Source: Methylobacterium aerolatum (GTDB lineage: Bacteria; Pseudomonadota; Alphaproteobacteria; Rhizobiales; Beijerinckiaceae). From it: a stretch of DNA of 64,000 nt. This document shows positions 25,377 through 34,071 of the stretch, in pieces. Position numbers and translations under genes: made by a program. Position 1 is the first letter of the stretch. Every line of letters starts with the position of its first letter. The notes under the pieces are model-generated. The model was not told the origin of the DNA and did not search any database. It saw only the letters and a program-made list of their open reading frames with translations. Location: positions 1 to 64,000 of the forward strand of contig NZ_BPQE01000020.1 of the NCBI RefSeq assembly GCF_022179085.1, read 5' to 3'.

Positions 25377-27548
25377 TTACAGGTCCACCGACATCGACAG
25401 CAGATAGGTGCGCGGCGCGCCCTGGAAGAAGGTCCCGTAGGAGGCGACGCCGGTCCAGTAGCGGGCGCCGGTCACGTTCTGCACGCCGGCGCGGAACACC
25501 GTGCGGCGTCCGCCGACCAGCGTCGCGTAGCGGGCGCCGAGGTCGAGCCGGGTCCAGGCCGGTACAGCCTGAAGGTTCGCGGCGTCGAGGAACTGCCGCC
25601 CAGTGTGGACGACCGCCCCGTCGAGGGTGAGGCCGGACGCACCGGGAATGTCCCATTCCGCCCCGAGGTTGAGCTGGACTCGCGGCACGCCGATGGGCGT
25701 GTGCCCGACATTCGCGGCGACGGCGGTCCGCGTGAGCGTGCCTTCGAGCAGGGTCACGCCGCCGAGGGCGCGCAGGCCGGGTGTGATCTCGCCATAGGCC
25801 CCGAATTCAAGGCCCTCGACCTGCGTTTCGCCAGTCTGCGCGAAAATTCGGCCGGGGCCGAGTTCGCCGCTGGGTTTCGTGATGCGGAAGGCGGCCAGCG
25901 TGGTGGTGAAGGTACCCCAATCCGCCTTCACGCCAATCTCGACCTGATGCGCCACGTAAGGTGCGAGCGCCGTGCCGGTATTGGCCGCGACGGCGGGGGC
26001 CACTTCGCCCCGGCTCAGACCCTCGATGTAGTTGCCGTAGACGGAGAGCGTGTCCGTGGCGCGCAGCACGACGCCGACGAACGGGCTCAGGGCGCTCCGA
26101 TCGTAGCGGTTCGTAAGGATGGGAACATTCACCGCATAGTTGCGCGCCTCCACCGTCTGCCGCCTGACGCCGAGGGTGAGCAGCACACGCTCGTCGAGGA
26201 CGGAGAGCGTGTCGGCGACCGACAGGCCCGTGAGGGTGCTGTCGTAGAAGCGCGGACGTGCGGCGCTCACCGGCACGGGGAAGGCCGGGATGAGAACGGG
26301 ATCGTCAATATTGGAGCGGTAGCTCCGCCCGGCGGGCGAGAGCCAGCGGCCGATCGCTTCCTGGTAATAGGAAGCCTGAACCGTGAGGGCGTGGTGGACG
26401 AAGCCGGTGTCGAAGCCGGCTCGCAGGCCGCCATCGGCGGTGAGGCGATCGGAGTCGTAGCCGTAGAATTGCGGCGCGGTGAGCGTGTCGCCGCGCAGGT
26501 TCGTGATGGTCGGCGCTGAGGCGAAGATCCGCGAGAGTTCCGTTTGCGAACCGCCGACATCGCCGAACAGCGTGAGCGAGGGCGCGAGGTCGTATTCCAG
26601 GCGGAGCAGGCCGCCCCGGTCATCCCCGGCGTAGGTTTCCCAGGGTTGCGTCAGGTTCCGGCGGCCATCCGGCGCCTTCGGGACCGGGACCCCGGTCTTG
26701 AGCAGGAAGGGTCGAAGCGGCGCATCGAACCGGTCGGTTTGCGTGACGAGGTAGAGCCACGCCCGGAACCGCTCACCCTGGTAATCGAGGGCCAGCGCGC
26801 CGACCCCCGTCGTCTCGGATTGATGGTCGAAGGCGGTGTCGCCGCCGTGGACGCTGCCGACGAAGCGCACGCCCCACTCGCGATTCTCGCCGCCCCGGCG
26901 GGCGATATCGATCTGTCCGCCGCCCCGGGCGCGGGAGCCGAAATCGAGCGTGAGGCGGGTCAAATCCTCCCCCGCCCGCTTCGGCACGATGTTGATGGTG
27001 CCGCCTACGCCACCGGCGGGGGCGATGCCCGACAGGGCCGCCGAAGGCCCCTTCAGGACCTCGATCCGCTCGGCGTAATCGGCGAAGACCCGGAAATTCG
27101 GGGCAATCCCGTAGAGGCCATCGAAGGCGGTCTCGCCGCTGACGCCTTCGTTGCTGGGGAAGCCCCGGATGTACAGGGAATCGAAGGGCGCGCCCGTCGT
27201 CTGCGTGGCGCGGACGGAGGGGTCGAGCGCCAGGGCTTCCGAGGCCGTCGCGGCGTGCCGATTCTGGATGAACGTCTCCGTGTAGCTCGCGACGCTGAAG
27301 GGTGACTTCGCGGCCTCGACGTTGCCGAGGAGACCGAGCCGGCCCCCCGCCGCTACCTGCCCTCCGGCATAGGCGGGAACGACGCCGCGCGGACCGGCCG
27401 GAGCCTCCACTGTCAGGGCGTCGAGCCGAACCTCCGTGGCGGGCGCATCCTCCGCATGGGGATGGCCGATCCCACCCAGGCTGAGCAGGAGGCCGAGCAA
27501 AACGGACGTAGAGGCGCGCCGGGGCGCGCGGCAAAGAAGTCGGGTCAT
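25377..27548 (-). CDS. TonB-dependent siderophore receptor
   Basis: A 723-residue outer-membrane receptor. A signal peptide (cleavage near residue 32, HPHAED) precedes a region that may hold the TonB box (LDALTVEAP). The plug domain (about 85-190) shows SLYIRGF and RIEVLKGPSAALSG followed by GGTINIVPK. The rest is the 22-strand barrel, ending LLSMSVDL. No periplasmic signalling domain is present. The family imports ferric siderophores or related chelates using TonB energy; the exact ligand is unknown. An iron-control-like box lies about 130 bp upstream. Confidence 0.93.
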   Translation of the reverse strand: MTRLLCRAPRRASTSVLLGLLLSLGGIGHPHAEDAPATEVRLDALTVEAPAGPRGVVPAYAGGQVAAGGRLGLLGNVEAAKSPFSVASYTETFIQNRHAATASEALALDPSVRATQTTGAPFDSLYIRGFPSNEGVSGETAFDGLYGIAPNFRVFADYAERIEVLKGPSAALSGIAPAGGVGGTINIVPKRAGEDLTRLTLDFGSRARGGGQIDIARRGGENREWGVRFVGSVHGGDTAFDHQSETTGVGALALDYQGERFRAWLYLVTQTDRFDAPLRPFLLKTGVPVPKAPDGRRNLTQPWETYAGDDRGGLLRLEYDLAPSLTLFGDVGGSQTELSRIFASAPTITNLRGDTLTAPQFYGYDSDRLTADGGLRAGFDTGFVHHALTVQASYYQEAIGRWLSPAGRSYRSNIDDPVLIPAFPVPVSAARPRFYDSTLTGLSVADTLSVLDERVLLTLGVRRQTVEARNYAVNVPILTNRYDRSALSPFVGVVLRATDTLSVYGNYIEGLSRGEVAPAVAANTGTALAPYVAHQVEIGVKADWGTFTTTLAAFRITKPSGELGPGRIFAQTGETQVEGLEFGAYGEITPGLRALGGVTLLEGTLTRTAVAANVGHTPIGVPRVQLNLGAEWDIPGASGLTLDGAVVHTGRQFLDAANLQAVPAWTRLDLGARYATLVGGRRTVFRAGVQNVTGARYWTGVASYGTFFQGAPRTYLLSMSVDL

Positions 27549-27988
27549 CGAGTCTGTCTTGGTTGGATTGCCGAGCGTTATTCGCGCGGAGTTGGGGCGT
27601 TGAGTCGCCGAACGGTGCCTAATCGCGCACAGCGCTTCGGTAAAATCAACGTCAATGCAGCTTGATATCGCCAGTTATGTTTTAGATATGTTTCAATGAA
27701 GATGTTTAGATCGCATTTATGCCAGCTTTTTAGCTAGATATTGCAGCGGTAAGTTGAGCGCTGCACGGCAATTCACGTGCGTTCTCGAGGGCGGGGCGAC
27801 CCGACACCGGGGCCATGGTTCAACGCCGGGTCTCGCATCGTCGACGGCCGCCTCAATGTCCTCCCGTGGGGGAAGCGGTGTGTGCCTTCGCCAACCGCGA
27901 AGGCTGGGTGCACGACAGCCGCATTGCGAACGATTCCGAACTGCGCAGGATCCGGTGTATCGAAGGCGTGCCGGGGAGGGCTCGGGTC
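27549..27988. other. Divergent control region between receptor and transporter genes
   Basis: No gene is convincing here. From about 27640 to 27760 the sequence is far more AT-rich than its surroundings and must hold the receptor promoter. The remainder (27770-27985) is GC-rich and in frame with the downstream transporter, but lacks a good start and looks untranslated. Confidence 0.5.
27681..27697. promoter_or_regulatory. Possible iron-control element (Irr-like box)
   Basis: TTTAGATATGTTTCAAT resembles the rhizobial iron control element (TTTAGAA, a 3-nt spacer, then TTCTAAA), with a few mismatches. A second TTTAGA begins at 27705. It lies about 133 bp before the siderophore receptor start, inside the AT-rich patch. 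Irr binds such sites in related bacteria. Only similarity and position support it. Confidence 0.35.
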
Positions 27989-29290
27989 GTGGAGGGACAG
28001 GGCGCCTTGTGGGGCACGGCGGTCCTGCTCGTGCTCTGCATGGGGCTCTGGGCGAGCGCGCTCCTGCCCGAGATCGTCACGGCGCTCGCCTTCTTCGCGC
28101 TCGCGATGCTGTTCAAGCTCGCCCCGGCCGAGACCGTCTTTTCCGGCTTCGCGTCCCAGGCGTTCTGGCTCGTCCTGGCGGGGATGATCGTCGGGCAGGG
28201 GATGACCCGCACCGGCCTCGGCGCGCGGATGGCCCGCCTCCTCGCCCGCCGCCTCGGCGGCTCCTATGGCCGGCTCATCGCCGGGCTCGTGACCTTGAGC
28301 TTCCTGCTCGCCCTGGTGATGCCCTCCAATCTCGGCCGCATCGCCCTGATGATTCCGGTGACACTCGCCCTGTGCGATGCCTTCGGCCTGGGGGCCGGGC
28401 GGCTGGGTCGGGACGGCGCGGTGCTCGCCGTCGGCGTCGCGACGCCGATCCTCTCGGCGGCCATCCTGCCGGCCAACGTGCCGAATCTCGTGATGGCGGG
28501 CTCGGCCGAGCGGCTGCTCGGCCTGCACCTCTCCTATCTGTCCTACCTCGTGCTGCACTTCCCCGTACTAGCCCTGGCCAAGGGGGCGATGCTCGTCGGC
28601 CTGATCCTGCGGCTGTTCCCGGACCGGCTCAGCGCCCCGGCCGGCGACCTTCCGGCCCTGCCGCCCGCCTCGGGGGCGGAGCGGCGGCTCGCCGTCGTCC
28701 TGCTCGGCACGCTGGCCCTGTGGATGACCGACAGCCTGCACGGCCTGCCCCCCGCCTGGGTCGGGCTCGCGGCGGCGGTGCTCTGCCTGCTGCCGGGGAT
28801 CGGCGTGATGCCCGCCGACGCTTTCGGGCAGGTCAGCCTGCGGACCTGCTTCTACATCGCCGCGTTGCTCGGCCTCGTGGCCACGGTGAACGCCACCGGC
28901 CTGGGGGATCGCCTCGGCCACGCGCTCCTCGCCGTCGCCCCGCTCTCGCCCGGTGCGCCGACGCAGAACTTCGCCGTGCTGACCGGCATCAGCACGGTGT
29001 TGGCGCTCCTCGTCACCGCGAACGGGGCGCCCGCGCTCTACACGGCCCTCGCGAAGGAGATGGCGCAGGCGAGCGGCCTCTCGGCGCTCGCCGTCGTCTC
29101 GATCCAGGTGATCGGCTACTCGACCCTGTTCTTTCCCTACCAAGCGCCGCCGATCGTCGTCGCCTGCGAACTCGGCCGGGTGACTCTGGCGCGCGCCGCG
29201 CGGCTGACGGTCCCCTTCGGTCTCGTCTCGCTGCTCGTCGCCGCGCCGCTGGATTACGGATGGTGGTGGCTGCTGGGACGGCTGGAATGA
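27989..29290 (+). CDS. SLC13/DASS-type anion transporter
   Basis: About 433 residues with roughly 11 membrane helices and no large soluble part. The frame is open further upstream, but the GTG at 27989 follows a GGGGAGGG ribosome-binding site and directly precedes helix 1 ([14 protein letters not shown]). Conserved features of the divalent anion/sodium symporter clan are the [14 protein letters not shown] and [12 protein letters not shown] loops, and [11 protein letters not shown] with [11 protein letters not shown] near the end. The loops that normally read SNT or SNS are altered (SNLGR, ANVPN), so the substrate may not be a dicarboxylate. Confidence 0.8.
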   Translation: MEGQGALWGTAVLLVLCMGLWASALLPEIVTALAFFALAMLFKLAPAETVFSGFASQAFWLVLAGMIVGQGMTRTGLGARMARLLARRLGGSYGRLIAGLVTLSFLLALVMPSNLGRIALMIPVTLALCDAFGLGAGRLGRDGAVLAVGVATPILSAAILPANVPNLVMAGSAERLLGLHLSYLSYLVLHFPVLALAKGAMLVGLILRLFPDRLSAPAGDLPALPPASGAERRLAVVLLGTLALWMTDSLHGLPPAWVGLAAAVLCLLPGIGVMPADAFGQVSLRTCFYIAALLGLVATVNATGLGDRLGHALLAVAPLSPGAPTQNFAVLTGISTVLALLVTANGAPALYTALAKEMAQASGLSALAVVSIQVIGYSTLFFPYQAPPIVVACELGRVTLARAARLTVPFGLVSLLVAAPLDYGWWWLLGRLE

Positions 29291-29420
29291 CAGAATTGAC
29301 GATCTGTCATCGGGTTCGATGCATTGCGCCGCACCATGCCGCCTTGCGATCCGAGACCCCAGACACTAGCGGTACCACATTAGAGACGGTCCAGTTCGAA
29401 ACCGCGAGGTTCCCCCGCCG

Positions 29421-29822
29421 ATGGCTCCCACTGCCCGACCGACGACGGCCCAGCCGCTCTCGCCGCACCTCCAGATCTACCGCTGGACGTGGACGATGGC
29501 GATGTCGGTGGCCCACCGCATCACCGGCACCGCCCTGTACGGCGGCACGGCCCTCGTGGCGATCTGGCTCGTGGCGCTGGCCTCCGGCCCGGCGGCCTAT
29601 GGGTGGGTCGCGGGCTTCTTCGGCTCGTTCGTCGGCAAGCTGATCCTGTTCGCCTACACCTGGATCCTGCTGCACCACATGCTCGGCGGCATCCGCCACT
29701 TCGTGTGGGATGCGGGCATCGGCTTCGACAAGACTCAGCGCCTCGGCCTCGCCCGTCTGACTTTGATCGCCTCCGCCGCGCTGACCGTGATCGTGTGGGC
29801 CGTCGGCCTGTTGGCCCGCTAG
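29421..29822 (+). CDS. sdhC: Succinate dehydrogenase cytochrome b556 subunit
   Basis: A 133-residue, three-helix membrane anchor of complex II. The N-terminal PLSPHLQIYRW and SVAHRITG motifs include Ser and Arg residues that line the quinone site. HHMLGGIRHFVWD carries the heme-ligand histidine. First gene of sdhCDAB. It helps pass electrons from succinate to ubiquinone. Confidence 0.95.
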   Translation: MAPTARPTTAQPLSPHLQIYRWTWTMAMSVAHRITGTALYGGTALVAIWLVALASGPAAYGWVAGFFGSFVGKLILFAYTWILLHHMLGGIRHFVWDAGIGFDKTQRLGLARLTLIASAALTVIVWAVGLLAR

Positions 29823-29834
29823 GAAGGTACGGAC

Positions 29835-30257
29835 ATGGCCAAGGAAGCAACCCGCCAGAACCCCTCCGTCTCGATCCGCACGCCCCGCGCCCGGGTCCGG
29901 GGCCTCGGCGTCTCCCACCACGGCGTCGGCCATTGGTGGCTGCAGCGGCTCACCGCCGTCGCCAACGTCGTGCTGATGCTCGCCTTCGTGGTGATCATCG
30001 CCCGCATGGCCGGGCGGCCCTACCCTGAGGCAATCCGCCTCGTCGGTAGTCCCTTCGTCTCGCTCATCCTGATCCTGGCGGTGCTGTCGGTGACGATCCA
30101 CATGCGTCTGGGGATGCAAGTGGTCATCGATGACTATGTTCACGCGCCCGCGACGAAGATCGCGGCGGTCTTCGCCAACAATTTCTACGCGGTCGTCGTG
30201 GCCGTGGCCTGCCTGTACGCGATCCTGCGCGTGAGCTTCGGCCAGCCGCCCGTGTGA
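29835..30257 (+). CDS. sdhD: Succinate dehydrogenase membrane anchor subunit
   Basis: A 140-residue protein with three helices. It starts 12 bp after sdhC with an AGGA ribosome-binding site. The [16 protein letters not shown] segment matches the quinone-site region, and [18 protein letters not shown] carries the second heme histidine followed by the conserved Asp-Tyr. It pairs with SdhC to hold heme b and the SdhAB catalytic dimer. Confidence 0.93.
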   Translation: MAKEATRQNPSVSIRTPRARVRGLGVSHHGVGHWWLQRLTAVANVVLMLAFVVIIARMAGRPYPEAIRLVGSPFVSLILILAVLSVTIHMRLGMQVVIDDYVHAPATKIAAVFANNFYAVVVAVACLYAILRVSFGQPPV

Positions 30258-30262
30258 GTTGC

Positions 30263-30339
30263 GGGAGCCGGATCCGGCTCCCACCCGTCCATCGACAGTG
30301 CTTGCTGCCCGACCGGCGGTCGCCCCGGCGGCAAGCACT
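30263..30339 (+). promoter_or_regulatory. Two strong hairpins in the sdhD-sdhA gap
   Basis: Positions 30263-30282 are a perfect 20-bp palindrome (GGGAGCCG, GATC loop, CGGCTCCC). A second hairpin pairs 30297-30309 with 30327-30339 (13 bp with one G-U pair), ending 18 nt before the sdhA start. Neither is followed by a T run, so processing, stability or translation control is more likely than termination. Confidence 0.6.
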
Positions 30340-30357
30340 CCAGCCTCGGAGCCGATC

Positions 30358-32172
30358 ATGGCCGCGAACGGACAGAACGGCGGTGCCCCCGCCTACACCA
30401 TCCACGACCACGCCTTCGACGTGGTGATCGTCGGCGCCGGCGGCGCGGGCCTGCGCGCCACGGTCGGCTGCTCCCAGGCCGGCCTGCGCACCGCCTGCAT
30501 CACCAAGGTGTTCCCGACGCGCTCCCACACCGTGGCGGCCCAGGGCGGCATCTCGGCCTCCCTCGGCAACATGGGGCCGGACGATTGGCGCTGGCACATG
30601 TACGACACCGTGAAGGGGTCGGACTGGCTCGGCGACCAGGACGCCATCGAGTACCTCGTGCGCAACGCCCCGGCGGCGGTCTATGAGCTGGAGCACTGGG
30701 GCGTGCCGTTCTCCCGCACGGAGGAGGGCAAGATCTACCAGCGGCCCTTCGGCGGCATGACCACCGACTACGGCAAGGGCACTGCCCAGCGCACCTGCGC
30801 GGCGGCCGACCGCACCGGCCACGCCATGCTGCACACCCTCTACGGGCAGGCGGTGAAGAACAAGACCGACTTCTTCATCGAGTACTTCGCCCTCGACCTC
30901 ATCATGGACGAGGAGGGCCGCTGCCGGGGCGTCATCGCCCTCGATCAGGCGACCGGCGAGATCCACCGCTTCCGCGCCCAGCAGACCATCTTGGCCACGG
31001 GCGGTTACGGCCGCGCCTACTTCTCGGCGACATCCGCCCACACCTGCACGGGTGACGGCAACGCCATGGTGCTGCGCGCCGGCCTGCCCCTGCAGGACAT
31101 GGAGTTCGTGCAGTTCCACCCCACCGGCATCTACGGCGCGGGCTGCCTCATCACGGAAGGGTCGCGCGGCGAGGGCGGCTACCTCACGAATTCCGAGGGC
31201 GAGCGCTTCATGGAGCGGTATGCGCCGTCCGCGAAGGACCTGGCCTCCCGCGACGTCGTCTCGCGCTCCATGACCATGGAGATCCGCGACGGCCGCGGCG
31301 TCGGCAAGAACAAGGACCACATCTATCTGCACCTCGACCACCTCGACCCGAAGATCCTGCACGAGCGCCTGCCCGGCATCTCGGAGAGCGCGAAGATCTT
31401 CGCGGGCGTCGACGTGACCAAGGAGCCGATCCCGGTCATCCCGACCGTGCACTACAACATGGGCGGCATCCCCACGAACTATCACGGGGAGGTACTGACC
31501 TTGAAGGACGGCAACCCCGATACGGTGGTGCCGGGCCTGATGGCCATCGGCGAGGCGGCCTGCGTGTCGGTGCACGGGGCGAACCGCCTCGGCTCCAACT
31601 CGCTCATCGACCTCGTGGTGTTCGGCCGCGCCGCCGGCAAGCGCTGCGCCGAGATCGTCGAGCCCAACGGGCGGGCGATGGAACTGCCGAAGGGCGCCAC
31701 CGACAAGGCGCTCGCCCGCCTCGACCGCTTCCGCTACGCCAACGGCAACACGGCCACCGCCGAACTGCGCGCCGAGATGCAGAAGACCATGCAGAACAAC
31801 TGCGCCGTCTTCCGTACCGGCGAGGTGCTGGAAGAGGGCCGCGGCCTGATCCACAAGGTCCACGACGCCGCCTCCGACGTGAAGATCACCGACCGCTCGC
31901 TGGTGTGGAACACCGACCTCCTGGAGACCCTGGAGTTCGACAACCTCATCGGTCAGGCCGTCGTGACCATGGAATCGGCGGCCAACCGCAAGGAATCGCG
32001 CGGGGCCCACGCCCGCGAGGACTTCCCGGACCGCGACGACAAGGATTGGATGAAGCACACCCTCGCCTGGATCGGCGATGGCGGCGGCGTCACCATCGAT
32101 TATCGCCCGGTGCATACCTACACGATGTCGAACGAGATCCAGTACATCGAGCCGAAGGCGCGCGTGTACTGA
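30358..32172 (+). CDS. sdhA: Succinate dehydrogenase flavoprotein subunit
   Basis: A 604-residue catalytic subunit that oxidises succinate to fumarate. The ATG at 30358 is chosen over an upstream frame that lies in the hairpins. Visible parts are the dinucleotide fold [13 protein letters not shown], the [15 protein letters not shown] segment with the covalent-FAD histidine, [16 protein letters not shown] with active-site His and Thr, the arginine-rich catalytic region, and [11 protein letters not shown] near the FAD adenine. All are intact. Confidence 0.97.
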   Translation: MAANGQNGGAPAYTIHDHAFDVVIVGAGGAGLRATVGCSQAGLRTACITKVFPTRSHTVAAQGGISASLGNMGPDDWRWHMYDTVKGSDWLGDQDAIEYLVRNAPAAVYELEHWGVPFSRTEEGKIYQRPFGGMTTDYGKGTAQRTCAAADRTGHAMLHTLYGQAVKNKTDFFIEYFALDLIMDEEGRCRGVIALDQATGEIHRFRAQQTILATGGYGRAYFSATSAHTCTGDGNAMVLRAGLPLQDMEFVQFHPTGIYGAGCLITEGSRGEGGYLTNSEGERFMERYAPSAKDLASRDVVSRSMTMEIRDGRGVGKNKDHIYLHLDHLDPKILHERLPGISESAKIFAGVDVTKEPIPVIPTVHYNMGGIPTNYHGEVLTLKDGNPDTVVPGLMAIGEAACVSVHGANRLGSNSLIDLVVFGRAAGKRCAEIVEPNGRAMELPKGATDKALARLDRFRYANGNTATAELRAEMQKTMQNNCAVFRTGEVLEEGRGLIHKVHDAASDVKITDRSLVWNTDLLETLEFDNLIGQAVVTMESAANRKESRGAHAREDFPDRDDKDWMKHTLAWIGDGGGVTIDYRPVHTYTMSNEIQYIEPKARVY

Positions 32173-32173
32173 T

Positions 32174-32226
32174 CCGCTCCATCGCATGACATCTCTCGGG
32201 AGCGGGTTCCTCGGCGATCCGCTCCC
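32174..32226 (+). promoter_or_regulatory. Alternative hairpins in the sdhA-sdhB gap
   Basis: The segment GGAGCGG (32199-32205) can pair with CCGCTCC upstream (32174-32180) or with CCGCTCCC downstream (32219-32226), but not both. GATCCGCTCC is a direct repeat at 32171 and 32216. The structure begins at the sdhA stop and ends 45 nt before sdhB, so it could tune SdhA:SdhB output. Confidence 0.5.
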
Positions 32227-32270
32227 TCGCAATACCCTTGCGACCTGCCTTTGCGGACTCGATCAAGCCC

Positions 32271-33095
32271 ATGGCCCAGTTCAACCTTCCGAAGAACTCG
32301 CAGATCACGGCGGGCAAGTCCTGGCCGGCGCCGGCGGGGGCGAAGAACCTCCAAACCTTCCGGATCTACCGCTGGAACCCGGATGACGGCCAGAACCCGC
32401 GGGTCGACACCTATCTCGTCGATCGGGACGATTGCGGCCCGATGGTGCTCGACGCCCTGCTGTGGATCAAGAACAAGGTCGATTCGACACTGGTCTTCCG
32501 CCGCTCCTGCCGCGAGGGCATCTGCGGCTCCTGCGCCATGAACATCGAGGGGCAGAACGCGCTCGCCTGCACCATGGGCATCGACGAGTGCAAGAGCCCC
32601 GACAACGCCCTCCCGATCCTGACCCGCAAGGACAAGGACGGCGCCATCCGCATCTATCCGCTGCCGCACATGCCGGTGCTGAAGGATCTGGTGCCGGACC
32701 TGACCAACTTCTACGCGCAGCACGCCGCCATCGAGCCCTGGCTCCAGACCGACACGCCGTCGCCGGAGAAGGAGTGGCGCCAGACGCCGGAGGACCGTGC
32801 CCGCCTCGACGGCCTGTACGAATGCATCCTCTGCGCCTGCTGTTCGACCTCGTGCCCGAGCTACTGGTGGAACGGCGAGAAGTTCTTAGGACCGGCGGCC
32901 CTGCTCCAGGCCTATCGCTGGCTGATCGATTCCCGGGACGAGAACACCGGCGCGCGGCTCGACAACCTGCATGACCCGTTCCGGCTGTATCGCTGCCACA
33001 CGATCATGAACTGCGCCAACACCTGCCCGAAGGGCTTGAACCCGGCGAAGGCCATCGCCGAGATCAAGAAGATGATGGTCGAGCGCGCCGTCTGA
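32271..33095 (+). CDS. sdhB: Succinate dehydrogenase iron-sulfur subunit
   Basis: A 274-residue subunit that wires FAD to quinone. The N-terminal ferredoxin domain has [13 protein letters not shown] plus a later Cys (LACTMG) for the 2Fe-2S cluster. The C-terminal domain has [12 protein letters not shown] and [14 protein letters not shown] for the 4Fe-4S and 3Fe-4S clusters. The ATG at 32271 gives the family N-terminus. It is the last gene of the operon, followed by a strong terminator. Confidence 0.97.
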   Translation: MAQFNLPKNSQITAGKSWPAPAGAKNLQTFRIYRWNPDDGQNPRVDTYLVDRDDCGPMVLDALLWIKNKVDSTLVFRRSCREGICGSCAMNIEGQNALACTMGIDECKSPDNALPILTRKDKDGAIRIYPLPHMPVLKDLVPDLTNFYAQHAAIEPWLQTDTPSPEKEWRQTPEDRARLDGLYECILCACCSTSCPSYWWNGEKFLGPAALLQAYRWLIDSRDENTGARLDNLHDPFRLYRCHTIMNCANTCPKGLNPAKAIAEIKKMMVERAV

Positions 33096-33127
33096 CGGAC
33101 GGACCGCAGGTCCCTCACGCGTTTCCG

Positions 33128-33164
33128 AAGCGATGCGGCGGTGATCCCGCCGCATCGCTTTTTT
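33128..33164 (+). terminator. Rho-independent terminator of sdhCDAB
   Basis: A 14-bp perfect stem (33128-33141 with 33147-33160), a 5-nt loop, and a run of six T residues (33159-33164). It starts 33 bp after the sdhB stop. This is the clearest intrinsic terminator in the window. Confidence 0.92.
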
Positions 33165-33374
33165 CGTTGGCGCGGAGCGGGCCGCCGCCCGGCAGTGAGG
33201 CGCGCTCGCAACACCCCGGGGAAAAGCCCGTCCATCCCGCCCGATCGCGGCCCGGCGGCCGAGCCCGCCTTGTGGCGAGCGCAATTACCGGGAAGGCAGG
33301 CGGGGCATCGTCCGAGGGCGTTCCCCGCCCTCCGGAGGATGCGTGGTGACCCCAAGCTCCAGCCTGGTGGAACG

Positions 33375-33962
33375 ATGCTGCGCCCGCGTTTCTCGACGAT
33401 TGCCGCCCTCTGCCTCAGCGCGGGCCTCGGCGCCTGCGCCTCGGACCGTCTGGAAGGCCCGCGCACCCGCGCTCCCGGCCCCCGGGCCGATTTCGAGGCG
33501 CCCGTAGCAGCGATCCCCTCCGGTACGGTGACGGCGGAACCCCTGGCGCCCCCGCCGGGCGCCTCCGCCAGCCCCGATGTGATCCCCGCGCCGGGGCCGG
33601 TCGCCGCCGCCAACCCGGGTGCCTCCACCGTCATCGCCGAGCCGGTGGCGCCGCCGCCCGCGCCGCGCCCGGTGGTCAACACGGGCCGTGCGGGCGTCGT
33701 CGGCGGGTGGGATGCCCGCGACGCCACCGGCGCGACCTGCCGTGTCACCCTGTCGAGCTCGCCCTCCCTCGACCTGTACAAGGCCTCCACCTCGGGCTGC
33801 CAGAACAAGGAACTCAGCCGCATCTCGGCCTGGGATTACCGCGACGGCGAGGTCTACCTCTACCAGCCCGGCGGCACGGTGGCCGCCCGCCTGCGCCAGG
33901 GCGGCGTGGGTCTGGACGGCGCGCTCACGAAGTCCGGCGCTTCGCTGGCCCTCAATCGCTGA
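33375..33962 (+). CDS. Omp19-like outer-membrane lipoprotein with protease-inhibitor (Inh) domain
   Basis: A 195-residue lipoprotein. I chose the ATG at 33375 because it starts a lipoprotein signal with lipobox LGAC at about residues 18-21. A long Pro/Ala/Val-rich linker (about 25-100) follows. The C-terminal domain (about 108-195) begins GVVGGWDARDATGATC and has a second Cys in TSGCQN; this matches the AprI/Inh beta-barrel fold and the layout of Brucella Omp19. Family members inhibit proteases in the periplasm or outside the cell. Target unknown. It stands alone between sdhB and an ABC exporter. Confidence 0.82.
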   Translation: MLRPRFSTIAALCLSAGLGACASDRLEGPRTRAPGPRADFEAPVAAIPSGTVTAEPLAPPPGASASPDVIPAPGPVAAANPGASTVIAEPVAPPPAPRPVVNTGRAGVVGGWDARDATGATCRVTLSSSPSLDLYKASTSGCQNKELSRISAWDYRDGEVYLYQPGGTVAARLRQGGVGLDGALTKSGASLALNR

Positions 33963-34071
33963 GCTTCGGCGCCCCGCGCGGGCGCCCGCCTCACCGGCAC
34001 AGCGTCGCGGTCGCTTGGCCGCGGCGCCGCGCCCCTTACATGAAGGGGCCGACACCAGCAGCCGGTACAGC

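Noticed and set aside
29291-29420. Iron- or oxygen-regulator site upstream of sdhC
   Set aside because: A TTAGAG...TTCGAAA arrangement is visible, but spacing and arms do not match known elements.
30124-32232. 702-codon minus-strand frame opposite sdhA
   Set aside because: Pure antisense shadow; sdhA is unmistakable on the other strand.
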